NCBI GenBank assembly: GCA_027475525.1 | Contig: JAMWFC010000044.1 | Span: 869,340-933,339, forward strand | Reading direction: 5' to 3' | Length of the DNA stretch: 64,000 nt | Origin: Macrolepiota albuminosa | Taxonomy: Eukaryota > Basidiomycota > Agaricomycetes > Agaricales > Agaricaceae | Shown: piece by piece, positions 1 to 10,197 of the stretch | How the letters are laid out: the number at the start of each line of letters is the position of its first letter | Position numbering within the stretch: the stretch's first letter is position 1 | Notes under the pieces: generated by a model | What the model was told of the DNA's origin: nothing | The model's input: the letters and a program-made list of their open reading frames with translations, nothing else | Database searches by the model: none | Made by a program: the position numbers and the translations under genes

Positions 1-845
1 TTTTATGCATATTATTTCTATATATTTAAGTAAAATATCTAATATTCAAAAAAATATTATATTTCATAGAAACAACTATTTTACTGCCTGTTTATTCGAT
101 GAAAATTCAGCTTGAGATTATAATAGAGCTTTTAATAAAGAAATTTCTTAAAAATATTTATCTGACACTTTTTATATTTTTAATAGTAAAAATTCATATA
201 TTATATTATATAGTAAACTTTAAATATTTTTTATACTTGTTTTTTATAACAATATCAGTAAATTTTTGAAGCACTTTAATATTAGACTACTGCATATTAT
301 ATTATATGCCAAGTTCTACATATTATTTTTATCATCAGATTCAATATTAACTTCTGCTAAAGCTTCAGTTCAAAAAATAATACCTGCTTGATACTTTTCC
401 TATGCTGCAGCTAACCTGCTTGATGTCACAAAAACTAACCTTCGCTAGCAAAATGTAGGATTTGCATTATAAAAATCAACATTAGACAAGCTTGTATTAT
501 AATCTTCATCAGATTGCCGTACTATAAGTATGTTTAAGTATTGCTGAATTTACATACTATATTTTGCCAAATAAAAATATCTATTATCAAAACTAGGTGA
601 GCACTTAATAGTCTATGATACTGCAAATTTATGAGGTTGTAATTTATAATAATTAACACTGCAAGTTTTTAATACACATAATAAAAATTATATGACCAAT
701 CAAATTTTATTGCAAATAATTTTGCTCAATTACTCCTGCTGAAGAAGCAAGGTCAACATAATAAAAATTGAACTGATTGTCTTTAATAGTTATTAAATAT
801 GTTCTACCCTCTTTTTTTCCCTCAACTTTGCATGCGTTTAAGAGC

Positions 846-1116
846 CTTTAACTTTTGCTTCAGGCTGACTGCCTAAACCAGACTCACAAAATAGCAGTTC
901 AGAAAACTTTTCATTTGCATTTATATGCTACAAATTTACTCCAGATATAAAAGAATCAAAATCTAAAATTATTTCAAAAGGAAGCTGGCTATGCATAAGC
1001 TGCCAAGTAAGAGCAAAAAGTGAACTAGCCTCCTTGTTAGATTGAATTGCGTTGTCTTTTAAAAGTTGAAATGTTGTGTATTCAATGAAATTAGCAAGAA
1101 CTCTTTTGCCTTGCCA
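846..1116 (-). pseudogene. unidentified degraded coding relic
   Basis: On the minus strand, 1116 down to about 931 is open for about 62 codons with a protein-like composition (many Phe, Leu, Gln; a WQLMHSQLPFEI segment). It then hits TAG near 928 and continues open for about 27 codons to a TAA near 846. There is no start codon and no family that I recognise. The open frame is longer than expected in DNA this AT-rich, which is the only support. It may be part of an old transposon or captured gene. Confidence 0.3.
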
Positions 1117-1123
1117 AATATCA

Positions 1124-1277
1124 TATTTGAACTAATTTTTCTGTGTCTTCTTTCTAATATTATTTTGTTAATTAGCATATAAATAGCTTTTAACTTGAGT
1201 TATTTGAACTAATTTTTCTGTGTCTTCTTTCTAATATTATTTTGTTAATTAGCATATAAATAGCTTTTAACTTGAGT
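1124..1277. repeat. 77-bp exact tandem duplication 1
   Basis: Copies 1124-1200 and 1201-1277 are identical, in AT-rich relic DNA. Read as an uncollapsed contig overlap (see findings). Confidence 0.9.
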
Positions 1278-1861
1278 AAATTTAACTTACTCTAATATTA
1301 TGGCAAATTAGTACTTGATAAGCTGCTGCTGCACTTGTCTATATTGTTGCTTCTTCACTTGGACAAAAATTCTACAATACAAGTCCAACAAGTTCACCTC
1401 CCTTATTCCAAAGCACAACACTTTCTTTAAATGCAATGTTGATGATGCCAACTATGGTTGAATATGCTGATAGGACCCCACACAGGCTAGATGCATCAAC
1501 AGCAGGCTTGGCATTGGCTCCAGACACCTTGCTGCACTTATTCTGAACTTGGTGCACACAATTTATTCATTTTAAGCCTGCCGACAGTCATGCATGGCAA
1601 GCAATGTATCTGATCAGTGATAGTGCTGACAGCAGCTGGAATAACAAGTGACAGTGGGCATCATGCCATTGGCAAGTATTGACAGATGGCATCACTCAGG
1701 CAGCATGTGGTATTGCTAGCTGGCAGCAACATTTATGAGTTGGAATAATGGTATTTCCCTGTGACTAACAGCTTGGCATTTCACCTTGGCACCTTGTCTC
1801 TACTTAGATGGACAGCATTCTCGTTAACCTCTCATTTAATTTAATGCACAGCAACTACTTA

Positions 1862-2081
1862 CACTGGCTCAAAAAACTGCCTCAATGTTTGGCCTTTTTG
1901 GAAAGATTCACACGGTGTGCAACAATTACATAAGCGAAAAATCGTAGAAAATCACATGACATACAACTACATCTTGGCTTTATAATGATGTATAAATCAT
2001 GTGATTTGGACAAGAACTTGCTGATTAATAAATCAAACAAAATATTCAATCATTGGGGCAGTTTTTTGACTCACTCTAATT
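1862..2081 (+). repeat. left long terminal inverted repeat arm of the Tc1-like element
   Basis: This pairs with 3387-3608 in inverted orientation over nearly its whole length. The arm is itself bounded by inverted copies of a motif of the form CTCAAAAAACTGCC(C/T)CAATG: the outer copy begins near 1867, the inner copy (reverse complement) lies at 2051-2073. Each arm therefore has its own hairpin-like ends. Confidence 0.8.
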
Positions 2082-2205
2082 TACTCTAATTTTTATATCT
2101 AGTACTTGGTATGGCCTCCATTTGCCTTATTGGGGCAGTTTTTTGACTCACTCTAATTTACTCTAATTTTTATATCTAGTACTTGGTATGGCCTCCATTT
2201 GCCTT
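2052..2205. repeat. 77-bp exact tandem duplication 2
   Basis: Copies 2052-2128 and 2129-2205. They lie at the junction of the left transposon arm and the transposase C-terminal end. Confidence 0.9.
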
Positions 2206-3246
2206 TATAACTGCCTTGATCCTTCTAGGCATGCTCTCTATGAGGCTTTGGCATATCTCTGATGGTATTTCATTCCACTCCTTGACCACTCTTTCTCGCA
2301 ACTCATGCATTCTTTTAGGGGGTATCTCATACTCCAAAAGTTTGCACTTGATATAAACCCAGAGATGTTCAATGGGATTGAGGTCAGGAGATTGGGCAGG
2401 CCAGGATATCACAATGATGTTGTTATCAGAAAACTAGGTTGTTGCCCATTTGGAGGTGTGTTTTGGGTTATTGTTCTGCTGAAAATATCGTCCTTCCTCC
2501 TCCATTTCCAACTTCTCAAAGCTTTCCACCACTCTCTTATTCAAAATCTCACAATACTGTGCAACATCCATCTTTCCTACTTCATTCCAACTCATGCAGC
2601 TCCATACCATTAAATTGTTTCCTCCTCCATGCTTGACAGTTGGTGTAGTAGTGCAGTCAGATAATGGTTCTTCTGGAATTTTTTATACATATACCTTCTC
2701 ATCTGATTCAATCTGATTAATCTTTGTCTCATCACTCCACAAAACCCTTTTCCAATCCTCCACTGTCCAGTTTTCATAATACTGAGCAAACTATTAATCT
2801 TTGTCTCATCACTCCACAAAACCCTTTTCCAATCCTCCACTGTCCAGTTTTCATAATACTGAGCAAACTTGAGCCAGTTTGCACGATGAGCAGCCTTGAG
2901 CATGGGAACTTTCTTCTTTGTTGCTGAGCAAAAGCCTGCCTCCTTCAATGCATTTCTGACTGTCTGAAGATTGACAGGACTAGAGATAACAGAATTAATG
3001 AACTGTGTAGCTTGAACAGCATTATCCAGCTTCCCAGTAGTAATTTGACAAATAATAAACTGTTTGTCACATGCTGTAAGCTTGGAAAGATGACCTCCAG
3101 GATGATTCTCTTTGTTGCTCTCTAGCTTTTTGCTGATCTTCCCCACAGTGCCCTTCTTCAGGCCAGTTTTTGCTTGGATTTGATGCTGAGAATACCTCTC
3201 ATTGAGGAGAGAAGCAACAGAAGAGTGATTGGCAGCAGAAACAGGT
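2176..3246 (-). pseudogene. Tc1-like DDE transposase, broken
   Basis: Reads from about 3246 down to 2176. In order: an N-terminal helix-turn-helix region (3246-2950, open frame but with no ATG, immediately preceded by TGA), then the first catalytic Asp in a WSDE motif near 2810-2730. The WSDE region is split by a 77-bp duplication that shifts the frame. Next comes the RNase H-like core (2610-2420) and the closing Glu in PNPIEHLW-type context (DLNPIEHLW) near 2360. Two defects look real: the second catalytic Asp, normally in a QQDN(D/N)PKHT motif, is Asn here (QQNNNPKHT), and a TAG follows shortly after. Asp to Asn is a G-to-A transition, the direction expected of repeat-directed cytosine decay. 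A non-autonomous or dead copy. Confidence 0.88.
2716..2869. repeat. 77-bp exact tandem duplication 3
   Basis: Copies 2716-2792 and 2793-2869, inside the Tc1 transposase at the first catalytic Asp. It shifts the frame. Confidence 0.9.
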
Positions 3247-3386
3247 CATATGATGGTGGTAGAGTGTCAAGGTGATTGATTGAAGTTGAACATGTCAAAT
3301 TAGTACAAACAAGGTCACATGACATTGTTTATACTTCTCACAAGGTGTTTCCATCTTCTACTGCTGAAAAGTATTGAGAAAATATG

Positions 3387-3608
3387 AAAATTAAAGTGAG
3401 TCAAAAAACTGCCCCAATGATTGAATATTTTGTTTGATTTATTAATCAGCGAGTTCTTGTCCAAATCACATGATTTATATGTCATTATGAAGCCAAGATG
3501 TAGTTGTATGTTATGCAATTTTCTACGATATTTTGCTTATGTAAATTTTGCACACCATGTGAATCTTTCCAAAAAGGCCAAACATTGGGGCAGTTTTTTG
3601 AGCCAGTG
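3387..3608 (-). repeat. right long terminal inverted repeat arm of the Tc1-like element
   Basis: Inverted partner of 1862-2081, ending in GAGCCAGTG before the TA at 3609-3610. It has the same inner motif at 3398-3420. Confidence 0.8.
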
Positions 3609-3610
3609 TA

Positions 3611-5069
3611 CATTCTTCTCAGTTCACCACTCCTTGACAACACTTAGTTGCTTAGCAACAGTGAACTCATTTTTACTATAAATATTTACCATTGTCACTA
3701 GTTAGAACAGAACAGAGTACTCCAGTTTATACCTCTCAGTTTACCTTACAGTTCAGATTTCTTTTGAGCTGACTAAGTTCATAGTTGCCAACTGTCTGAA
3801 CACTTTGAGCCTGCTTGTCACAGTTACACTTATGGAACTTACATGCCTTGCACCTATGGCAGGCAATACACAGCTTAGTTGCTGCTAAGCCCTTAGTTTT
3901 CTTGCTGCACTTACTTGTTTTGGCATTCCCTTCTCATTTAGGTGCACTTTTCTTACCACACTTCCCTTACCAACTTCTCTTACTGACTCCCATTACTGAC
4001 CTTGACCAAAACTTGCCGTTTAACTCATTTCTAACTTGTTCTCTGGAAACTGCTTAGGACTCCCTCAAACTTAGCGCACCCAACGCATTGTGTGCTGGTC
4101 AGTAGCCATAAACTGTATCTGCTACTGATCAACTTTTGGGCATCATCAGTGCTGGACATTATGTAGTACAACTGGTCAGTAGCCATAAACTGTATCTGCT
4201 ACTGATCAACTTTTGGGCATCATCAGTGCTGGACATTATGTAGTACAACACCATCTCCAGTGCCTGGCATGCATAATGTGTAAGGAGTTCTGAAAGGGTT
4301 CCGATGTGCTTGAGCAAAATATAATAGAACAATATGCTAGGTTATAGCACTCCAGATGCTACCTAGCAAACTGTTAGCACTGTAGCTTGAGCAAAGATAT
4401 TGAAGAGAGAAAGAATAGCACAACAAGATGTGTCTGTAGGTGGCACTGTAGACAATGAAGACAATGAGACAATGCTAGTGCCCAACTTAGGGGTCAGGCT
4501 AGCACAATTTGAATGTTAAAAGTAACTGGGTGCTCCAAATGGGTTACAATTTGTTATTATTTACATGTTAAGTAACTATTTTTTATACTATGCACCACTA
4601 TATTTTGAAAATAAGTCCATCTGCAGCACTATCAATTAGTGCCTCTCCTCATGGTTACAACTAATGGCAACCTGTAAATGGTGACTGGCAGCACATGAAT
4701 GATAGCAACCAATAGCATTACAGCCTATTGGCTACAGTGACTCTAAAACTACTTAGAATTGTACAAGTTTGCTCACTTTTTAATGTAATTTCAATTGGCC
4801 AGGCCACTCTGAGGTATGGTCAGAAAATCCTCAACAAATGCTGTGAGTGCTAATGTTGGCACTAAACATTGTATCATTTTCTGATAGGTTAAAATGCTAA
4901 CCTCTACAAATAACCAAACTGTACAGTAGCCATAAAGAGAATCACATTGAAGATAAGAAATAGGGGTGATCAGTAAATATGGTGTACCTACCATTACAGA
5001 TGGTGATAGTGTTGGGATACAGCATGATAGATATGATGACCGAAAGGCAATAAAGCGAGAGTGTGTGTG
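3611..5069. other. gene-free AT-rich DNA
   Basis: No intact gene is visible. A plus-strand open stretch at 3815-4057 encodes a Leu/His-rich peptide of low complexity that I do not accept as a gene. It contains 77-bp duplication 4 (4095-4248). Presumably old repeat DNA. Confidence 0.5.
4095..4248. repeat. 77-bp exact tandem duplication 4
   Basis: Copies 4095-4171 and 4172-4248, in non-coding DNA. Confidence 0.9.
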
Positions 5070-5336
5070 TGTCACGAACCTGAAGCCAGGGCCACCATGG
5101 TGGCCACAGCTCTTGCTTTGTACAGGAGCACTTGTATATATACGGCAACAGCATGCGGAGTACCCTCAGAGACGTGCAACGTAACTGAGGGTACGACACC
5201 TCTCTCATAACTTACATACAGACATATAACTAACGTTTCGTACCTAGATTAACACATACGTGTTTATTATAGGTACATCAATACAGTTACGGTTGCACGT
5301 CTCTGAGGATTAACACATACGTGTTTATTATAGGTG
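5070..5336. repeat. hairpin-rich, LTR-like repeat at the edge of the host island
   Basis: The segment begins TGTCACGAACC. It contains a 17-bp perfect inverted repeat (5164-5180 against 5292-5308), and a smaller palindrome TACCCTCA...TGAGGGTA at 5161-5192. A 28-base unit starting GATTAACACATACG occurs twice, at 5247 and 5308. This fits a small solo LTR or MITE-like insertion, but neither a target duplication nor a second copy in the window confirms it. Confidence 0.35.
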
Positions 5337-5346
5337 TCAGCCTCAC

Positions 5347-5894
5347 CTAGATCGTATTGACTGTCCTAGTTCCAAAAGATAGCACATTCCTCCAATCAGT
5401 CGAAGCAATACCTGTAGATGGACCTTCAGCGATGTGAGGTGGGACTGCGCAAGGGGCCTCTTCAACTCGTCGCATGAATAGTATTGTTTGATTTGTCGTA
5501 GTGTAGCACATATCGACCGCCGAGCTGGCCTTCCTTTTGATTCTGTGAGGCGATGAACTAGGGCTAGTAAAATCGGCTGAATTGGAGGAGGCGAGGGAAT
5601 ACTGTGATTTTTCCAGTCGACGCCTTTTCAACACCGCCAATTGAAGAGCCATTCTGACGCAAAGGTTCTCTTGAATATAGGCGCTCCAGGCTGATGACGT
5701 CCGATGGCCTTGATGATATCTTCTGAAATGCTCAATAGTGTACAGTGAGTTGTGCCTCCTGCGGGTGCTGGGTGACCCCCAGAAGGTCCTGTCCACGAAA
5801 GAAGGTAATTTTTCATCGAACCATGATTACCTCGTCGGGTGTGAGCCATTTTGGCGGATGAATAGTGCGCTGCTTGACACTTATCTCTCCTCAA
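5347..5894 (-). CDS. unrecognised protein, possibly a truncated host gene
   Basis: The minus strand is open from 5796 to 5347 (149 codons), with a second overlapping frame from 5894 to 5628. The translation has a basic segment (KRRRLEKS, HRIKRK) and Ser-rich linkers but no domain I recognise. Base composition is like the host genes to the right and unlike the AT-rich DNA to the left. The frame ends within a few bases of the LTR-like repeat at 5070-5336, so the 3' part may have been lost to that insertion. It could equally be a fragment of a repetitive ORF. Introns joining the two frames are possible but none is convincing. Confidence 0.3.
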
Positions 5895-6368
5895 TAGACT
5901 CGGGTAGTAGTGCCACTGGATCTGCTGCGTCTTGACGGGTAATTCACATCTGTCCCCATGTATAATGGGCCAAATCTTTTGTCTTCATGGATAGATTTGA
6001 CTAGTAACATAACTATAGCGAATTCTGTCTTGATTCACCGTTGTAACGGGTAGCCGTCAGCTTGATTCTAACAACCGACAATAATTTCAATCTCATTTTC
6101 AATGTCATTCAAACAGTCACTTTAGATTGTCCATAATCATGCACACTACCATACATGTTGAATTCTTAAAGGCCGCGCCGTACACGCTTAAAGGAGGCAG
6201 GCGTGCGTGAGAGAGCATCTAATTGAACCAAGAAAGCAGAATCGTTGTCAGGACTCGGTCACGTCTGCATCGGCAGATATAAGGAAAAGAGAAGTGCGTA
6301 CCTTCCTTCGTCAGGAGTGATGTGGCAGCAGACGTGGCCGTCCGTGCCTAGGGATCATTATACTCGTG

Positions 6369-6642
6369 TCAGTTAATTAAGGTATATGAGGGGGTGGTTA
6401 CAATTCTAAGCACAGATGTTAGTACCTTCGGATGAGAATGGAAGGGGTGGGACTTACTGCAACTGGGTCATTAATTCCTCCGCCTGGTTTCGTCGAGCAA
6501 TGGTTCGATGGTGAGTTTCCTGGTCAGAAGAAAAGAGAGAAGAATACGCACAATATTCTCCAGGTCCGACAATCACAGCGGCCGTGCCGCTAATGAAGAG
6601 CGCACCAATGACGAGAAGGGTAGCACTGAGGAGCTTGTACAT
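6369..6642 (-). CDS. small secreted protein (putative), two exons
   Basis: The proposed coding sequence is complement(6458..6642) joined to complement(6369..6405), giving 73 aa. The first 22 or so residues form a clear signal peptide: MYK, then a hydrophobic core (LLSATLLVIGALFISG), then TAA before a likely cleavage site. The intron 6406-6457 has a GTAAGT donor, a TACTAAC branch site and a TTAG acceptor, all near-ideal. Without splicing the ORF would stop after 62 aa. The mature peptide has a single Cys and is rich in Thr, Gln and Glu. It starts 254 bp after the deacetylase stop on the same strand. I recognise no family; an effector-like or cell-surface role would be inference only. Confidence 0.5.
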
Positions 6643-6896
6643 CGTAGGGCTTTGTGGTGCAAGGAGAAGCTGAAGAGGTTGATAGAGGACAAGATTCGCG
6701 AGAGGTTTTTATACTTGAGTTAGGGTCCAAATGGAGACTGTTCGGCTCATAACAAGAGGCTATTGGAAGTTTTAAGTGCAATCCTTCAGATTCTTGGCAG
6801 CTGGGAAGTCGCAAGAAGAGAGGTATAATGTTGGCGATTCAGGGGTAAGTAATACAGATGTCCTAATTCAAGGAGAGAGAAGCGAACGTCTACTGC

Positions 6897-8267
6897 TCAA
6901 CTTGGAGAAGAGGCAAGTTCCATCCTTTGTCCGAGAACACGTATGACTTCCGCGTAACATGATTCTATTTCTTGCAAGTACGCATCAGTGTTTTTGTCCT
7001 GCATCATACCAGAGGGCACGTCAAGCTCCACCACATCAAGCAACCCATCAGTTAGCCTCTGACGTCAACAGCCTCAAAAGCCAACTTACTGTAAACGACG
7101 GCGCGAACGACGGAAACATCGGATGATCGGGAATCTGGGCATCAAGCGGCAACTGGTCACCCAGCGCGATCGCTGTGAGACTCGCCCAGGCTCTCGCAGC
7201 ATTTGGCGTATTGTAGCCCCCACCACCAAGCATCATCGTGGGGAGTCCCCACTCCAAAACGCCGCGCACGAACTCGTTAAGACCTTCCAGACTCCAGTTC
7301 GCTGTGGCGCAGGGATCTCCGGCGAGAGCGTCGACGCCACATTGGAGGACGATGTATGAAGGCGAGAAGGTTTCTTTGAGGCGCGTGAGGAGAGGGAAGA
7401 GGCGCGTTCGACGCCACATTGGAGGACGATGTATGAAGGCGAGAAGGTTTCTTTGAGGCGCGTGAGGAGAGGGAAGAGGCGCGTGTAGGTGGCGGAGGAG
7501 GCGCCTGAGTGTAGGGGGAGCGAGAGAGTGTATGGCGAGAAAGTGGGAGAGGATGGGGTTGGGAGGGAGGAGAGCGGGGAGGGGGATAGAAGCCGGGAGA
7601 AGCATGGTGGATGCTTAGTGTCTGAGGGGTTAGCTGGAGACGCGTGGAATCGAGTGACGGAGCTCACTAGAATCTGCGGGACTCTTGACGAGGCTAAAGA
7701 GGCGAAGGCGTGGGAGACGGCATCGGAGAAGTGGAGGTCGAGGTCAATGTACATCGTGCGCGGTTTCTGTCCGTCTGGGGTAAGTGGCGGCGCGCGTTTG
7801 AGAGCCATAAGGGCGAGGATACAGTCGGCGACGTAGCAGTACCCTGCAGCTGCATTTTTCTGGGCGTGATGCCGCCCGCCGTCCCAGCATATTGCGATTC
7901 GGGCGGTCCTGGCTATGAGTGCTTGGGCGGCGGCTAATGCGGCGCCGGCGACAAGGGATACGTATGCTGGCAAGAGGGGGAACGGTGGGCAGTCAGAATC
8001 GAGCCCAAAGGTTTCGCAGAGGTCGGGAGAGGGCGGGAATCGTGGCGAGAGAACAGCATCAAGGTATTCGCGAGTGTGGTACACTGCAAGGTCTTTGTGT
8101 GATGCGCGTAGAGGACGGATGACTTTGACGCGTTTGGAGAGGCCGAACGCGTGGATCAGCGAGTGCACAGTTGAAGAGCGGTTTTTGTTCGAGGGGAGTT
8201 GGGAGGAAGCAGCAATGAGCTCGGGGGAGACGATGTAGGCCACTGTGTCTGCGACGTCGTTGGACAT
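6897..8267 (-). CDS. class I histone deacetylase, Hos1/HDAC8-like
   Basis: Zinc-dependent lysine deacetylase of the arginase/deacetylase fold. Exons on the minus strand: 8267-7668, 7621-7090, 7025-6897. Introns 7622-7667 (GTGAGC...CTAAC...CAG) and 7026-7089 (GTAAGT...CTAAC...GAG). All key residues are present: the His-His dyad (GGRHHAQK), zinc ligands in DLDLHFSDAV, the third zinc Asp in QCGVDALAGDP, and the active-site Tyr in GGGGYN. The second His of the usual DLDLHHGDG is Phe, as in divergent Hos1-like members. The start is Met at 8267, where family similarity begins; an upstream in-frame Met at 8351 is less likely. Two sequence problems: a 77-bp duplication (7331-7484), and one missing base in the G5 run at 7581-7585, which is needed to stay in frame. 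With both corrected the protein is about 394 aa. In yeast Hos1 deacetylates the cohesin subunit Smc3; that role here is inference. Confidence 0.88.
7331..7484. repeat. 77-bp exact tandem duplication 5 (inside the deacetylase gene)
   Basis: Copies 7331-7407 and 7408-7484. It splits the deacetylase between QCGV and DALAGD, two parts of one conserved motif. Confidence 0.95.
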
Positions 8268-10197
8268 GATGAGCAGGGACGGCGTGGGAATGATGGATGA
8301 TGCCCCTTGATGTCGACCACAGCAGTCTCGACCAGGAGGAATGTCTTTCATTGTGCAATACCTCTGATTTGATGTGGCGTAATTATCTCTAATTCCGGCA
8401 GTATGTCATTAGGCTCAGATTACTTCCAGGTCAAAATTCTATAAAGGTGATCGTGGAAAAATCGTCGTCCAATATAAGAATTACATGCACTACGATATAC
8501 AGGAATCTGGAATTTAGAGCTGATAATTGTCATTGTGTGGCGAAACTCAAATAAGACCCAAGCTTTCCAATCGTACTCCCGTAAAACGAAATAACGTCAG
8601 ACTTGCTCAAGACATTGTCTCTTCAGCCCTGTCGCTTCAGCTCATCCCGGAGACAGATAAACACGAATAGGTAGAAAGCATTTCGAACTCCCGATTGCCC
8701 GCAAAGGCCCACCATGCTTCCGTGTCGGAACTAAGGCAAAATCATTTTGTTGCTTGTTATGGTTGTATCCATTGCGTGTCAAAGATATCAAATTACAATC
8801 AAGCAGAAAGGGCCAAGAGCGCAGTCTTGTGTTCGAACTCACAAAATTTTTGAAGCGGTTTTCGAATATCTGATGACGTACACAGGAGCCTAAGTTATTG
8901 TTATGTGATGCGCTCTAGGAGTCCAAAGGCAAGATAAAAGAGCGCTATACTGTCACCGTAACCTGACTCAACATGAGCTTGAACGGGGACAAAAAAAGGA
9001 CAACTGCAGGCACATCAGGGTGTACTTTGATATGTACATTGATAAAGGGTGCACGATAAAGGCCAAGACTCATTATGGTTCCGAGCAGTTCCGAGCTAGC
9101 AGCTTGTGCAAACTTTTTGCATGGTGCCGCAAGACTGTGATTTAAAATAAATCGACGACACGGAATTTCTTAGCATACAAGCTTTGACTTTTGATTACCG
9201 TTTAAGCAGAGATAACGCAATCGTATTGGAATATTTCGTCACTGGAATAACAAGTTGAGTCAGGATAAATCATTCTCATGGTTCTGACAACCGACCCTTG
9301 CCACTGATATCTTTGCCTTTGCCAGGTTTGCTCACTGGTGTTCTGGAGAGCCTTCCCTCTGTGATCACATTATTTCGCATGATCTACCAGAGTTCCGTGC
9401 TGATGAATTCACCTTGATGTTTTCTCTCCTCACAACTGTTCAGCAGCTATTTACCCTGCTATCGTACATCAATGGAGGATCCTTTATTCGTGCCATTGGT
9501 TTTACGCATTACCTTCATATCCTGCATGGCAGCTTCAGGTTCGTATCATCCCTACATACACACATGCACTCGGCGTCAGTAATATAAGAACATAAGGGTC
9601 CGTCGGATCGGTTAGACGTTTTCATCGTTTTCATCGAGTCGAGATATCGAGTGCGAGCTTTCAAATAAAGAGTCTTCATTGTCAATGTAAACCTGGGTTG
9701 TGTGAACCGCAAGGGGTGTATCAGTGTAGTACAGGACTCATCAATTTTTGTACCACAGTTCAGAATGCGTACGGAAAATTAAGGACCCTTATACATACCC
9801 ACAATGTTCTACGGTGGGGGTCGGCTTGTGTCGTGTCCCGAGTATGGGTCAACCCTTGACCCGTACCACCTTATGAAAATCGCGGGTCTGGAGGTTGAGC
9901 GTGGGCACGTTAGCCAAACTTCTGAAAGCCTCAGCTATCATTGTCACGTGGAACTTATATGAATGACGAATGCAGTTAAACTAATTAGGTAATATGCACA
10001 TTCCGAGGTTTTGCTTATTTTTGGACCTACATATATATCATATCCGCGACTCAGTACTGCTGAGTTGTAGGCGGTTCGCACCGTCCCTACATTCCAGTAC
10101 ACTATATGAATCCATGGAATAGTCTCCAGTGTCTCTACCCTTTACTCAACTTTGTCCCAAACTTTTCTTGCGCTCTTAGTATTTTTGTTCGGTCAAC
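8268..10197. other. divergent intergenic region between deacetylase and exporter genes
   Basis: A 1.9-kb space between the minus-strand deacetylase and the plus-strand exporter, so both promoters should lie here. No ORF of note. At 9575-9700 a stretch with a TATAAGAACATAAGG start and an AATAAAGAG signal resembles the R-U5 part of a fungal LTR, but no partner copy or target duplication is visible. AT-rich CATATATATCATA at 10028-10041 is a possible core promoter for the exporter. Confidence 0.4.

Larger units (their letters stand above)
1..1555. other. AT-rich repeat-derived DNA without an intact gene
   Basis: Strongly AT-rich sequence with short decayed reading frames only. It includes one recognisable coding relic (846-1116, listed separately) and a 77-base tandem duplication. 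No promoter, RNA gene or complete ORF could be supported. The composition matches the Tc1-element neighbourhood to the right and differs from the host gene island that begins near 5340, so this is probably old repeat DNA. Confidence 0.6.
1860..3610 (-). mobile_element. Tc1/mariner-family DNA transposon, inactivated
   Basis: The element is bounded by TA dinucleotides at 1860-1861 and 3609-3610, as expected for the TA target duplication of this superfamily. The termini are perfect inverted repeats beginning CACTGGCTCAAAAAACTGC. The two terminal arms (1862-2081 and 3387-3608) are long inverted repeats of about 220 bp. Between them a minus-strand transposase is encoded. Length is 1.75 kb as given, about 1.6 kb if the two 77-bp duplications inside are collapsed, which is normal for the family. 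The coding region has a stop codon and a changed catalytic residue, so it cannot transpose on its own. Confidence 0.9.
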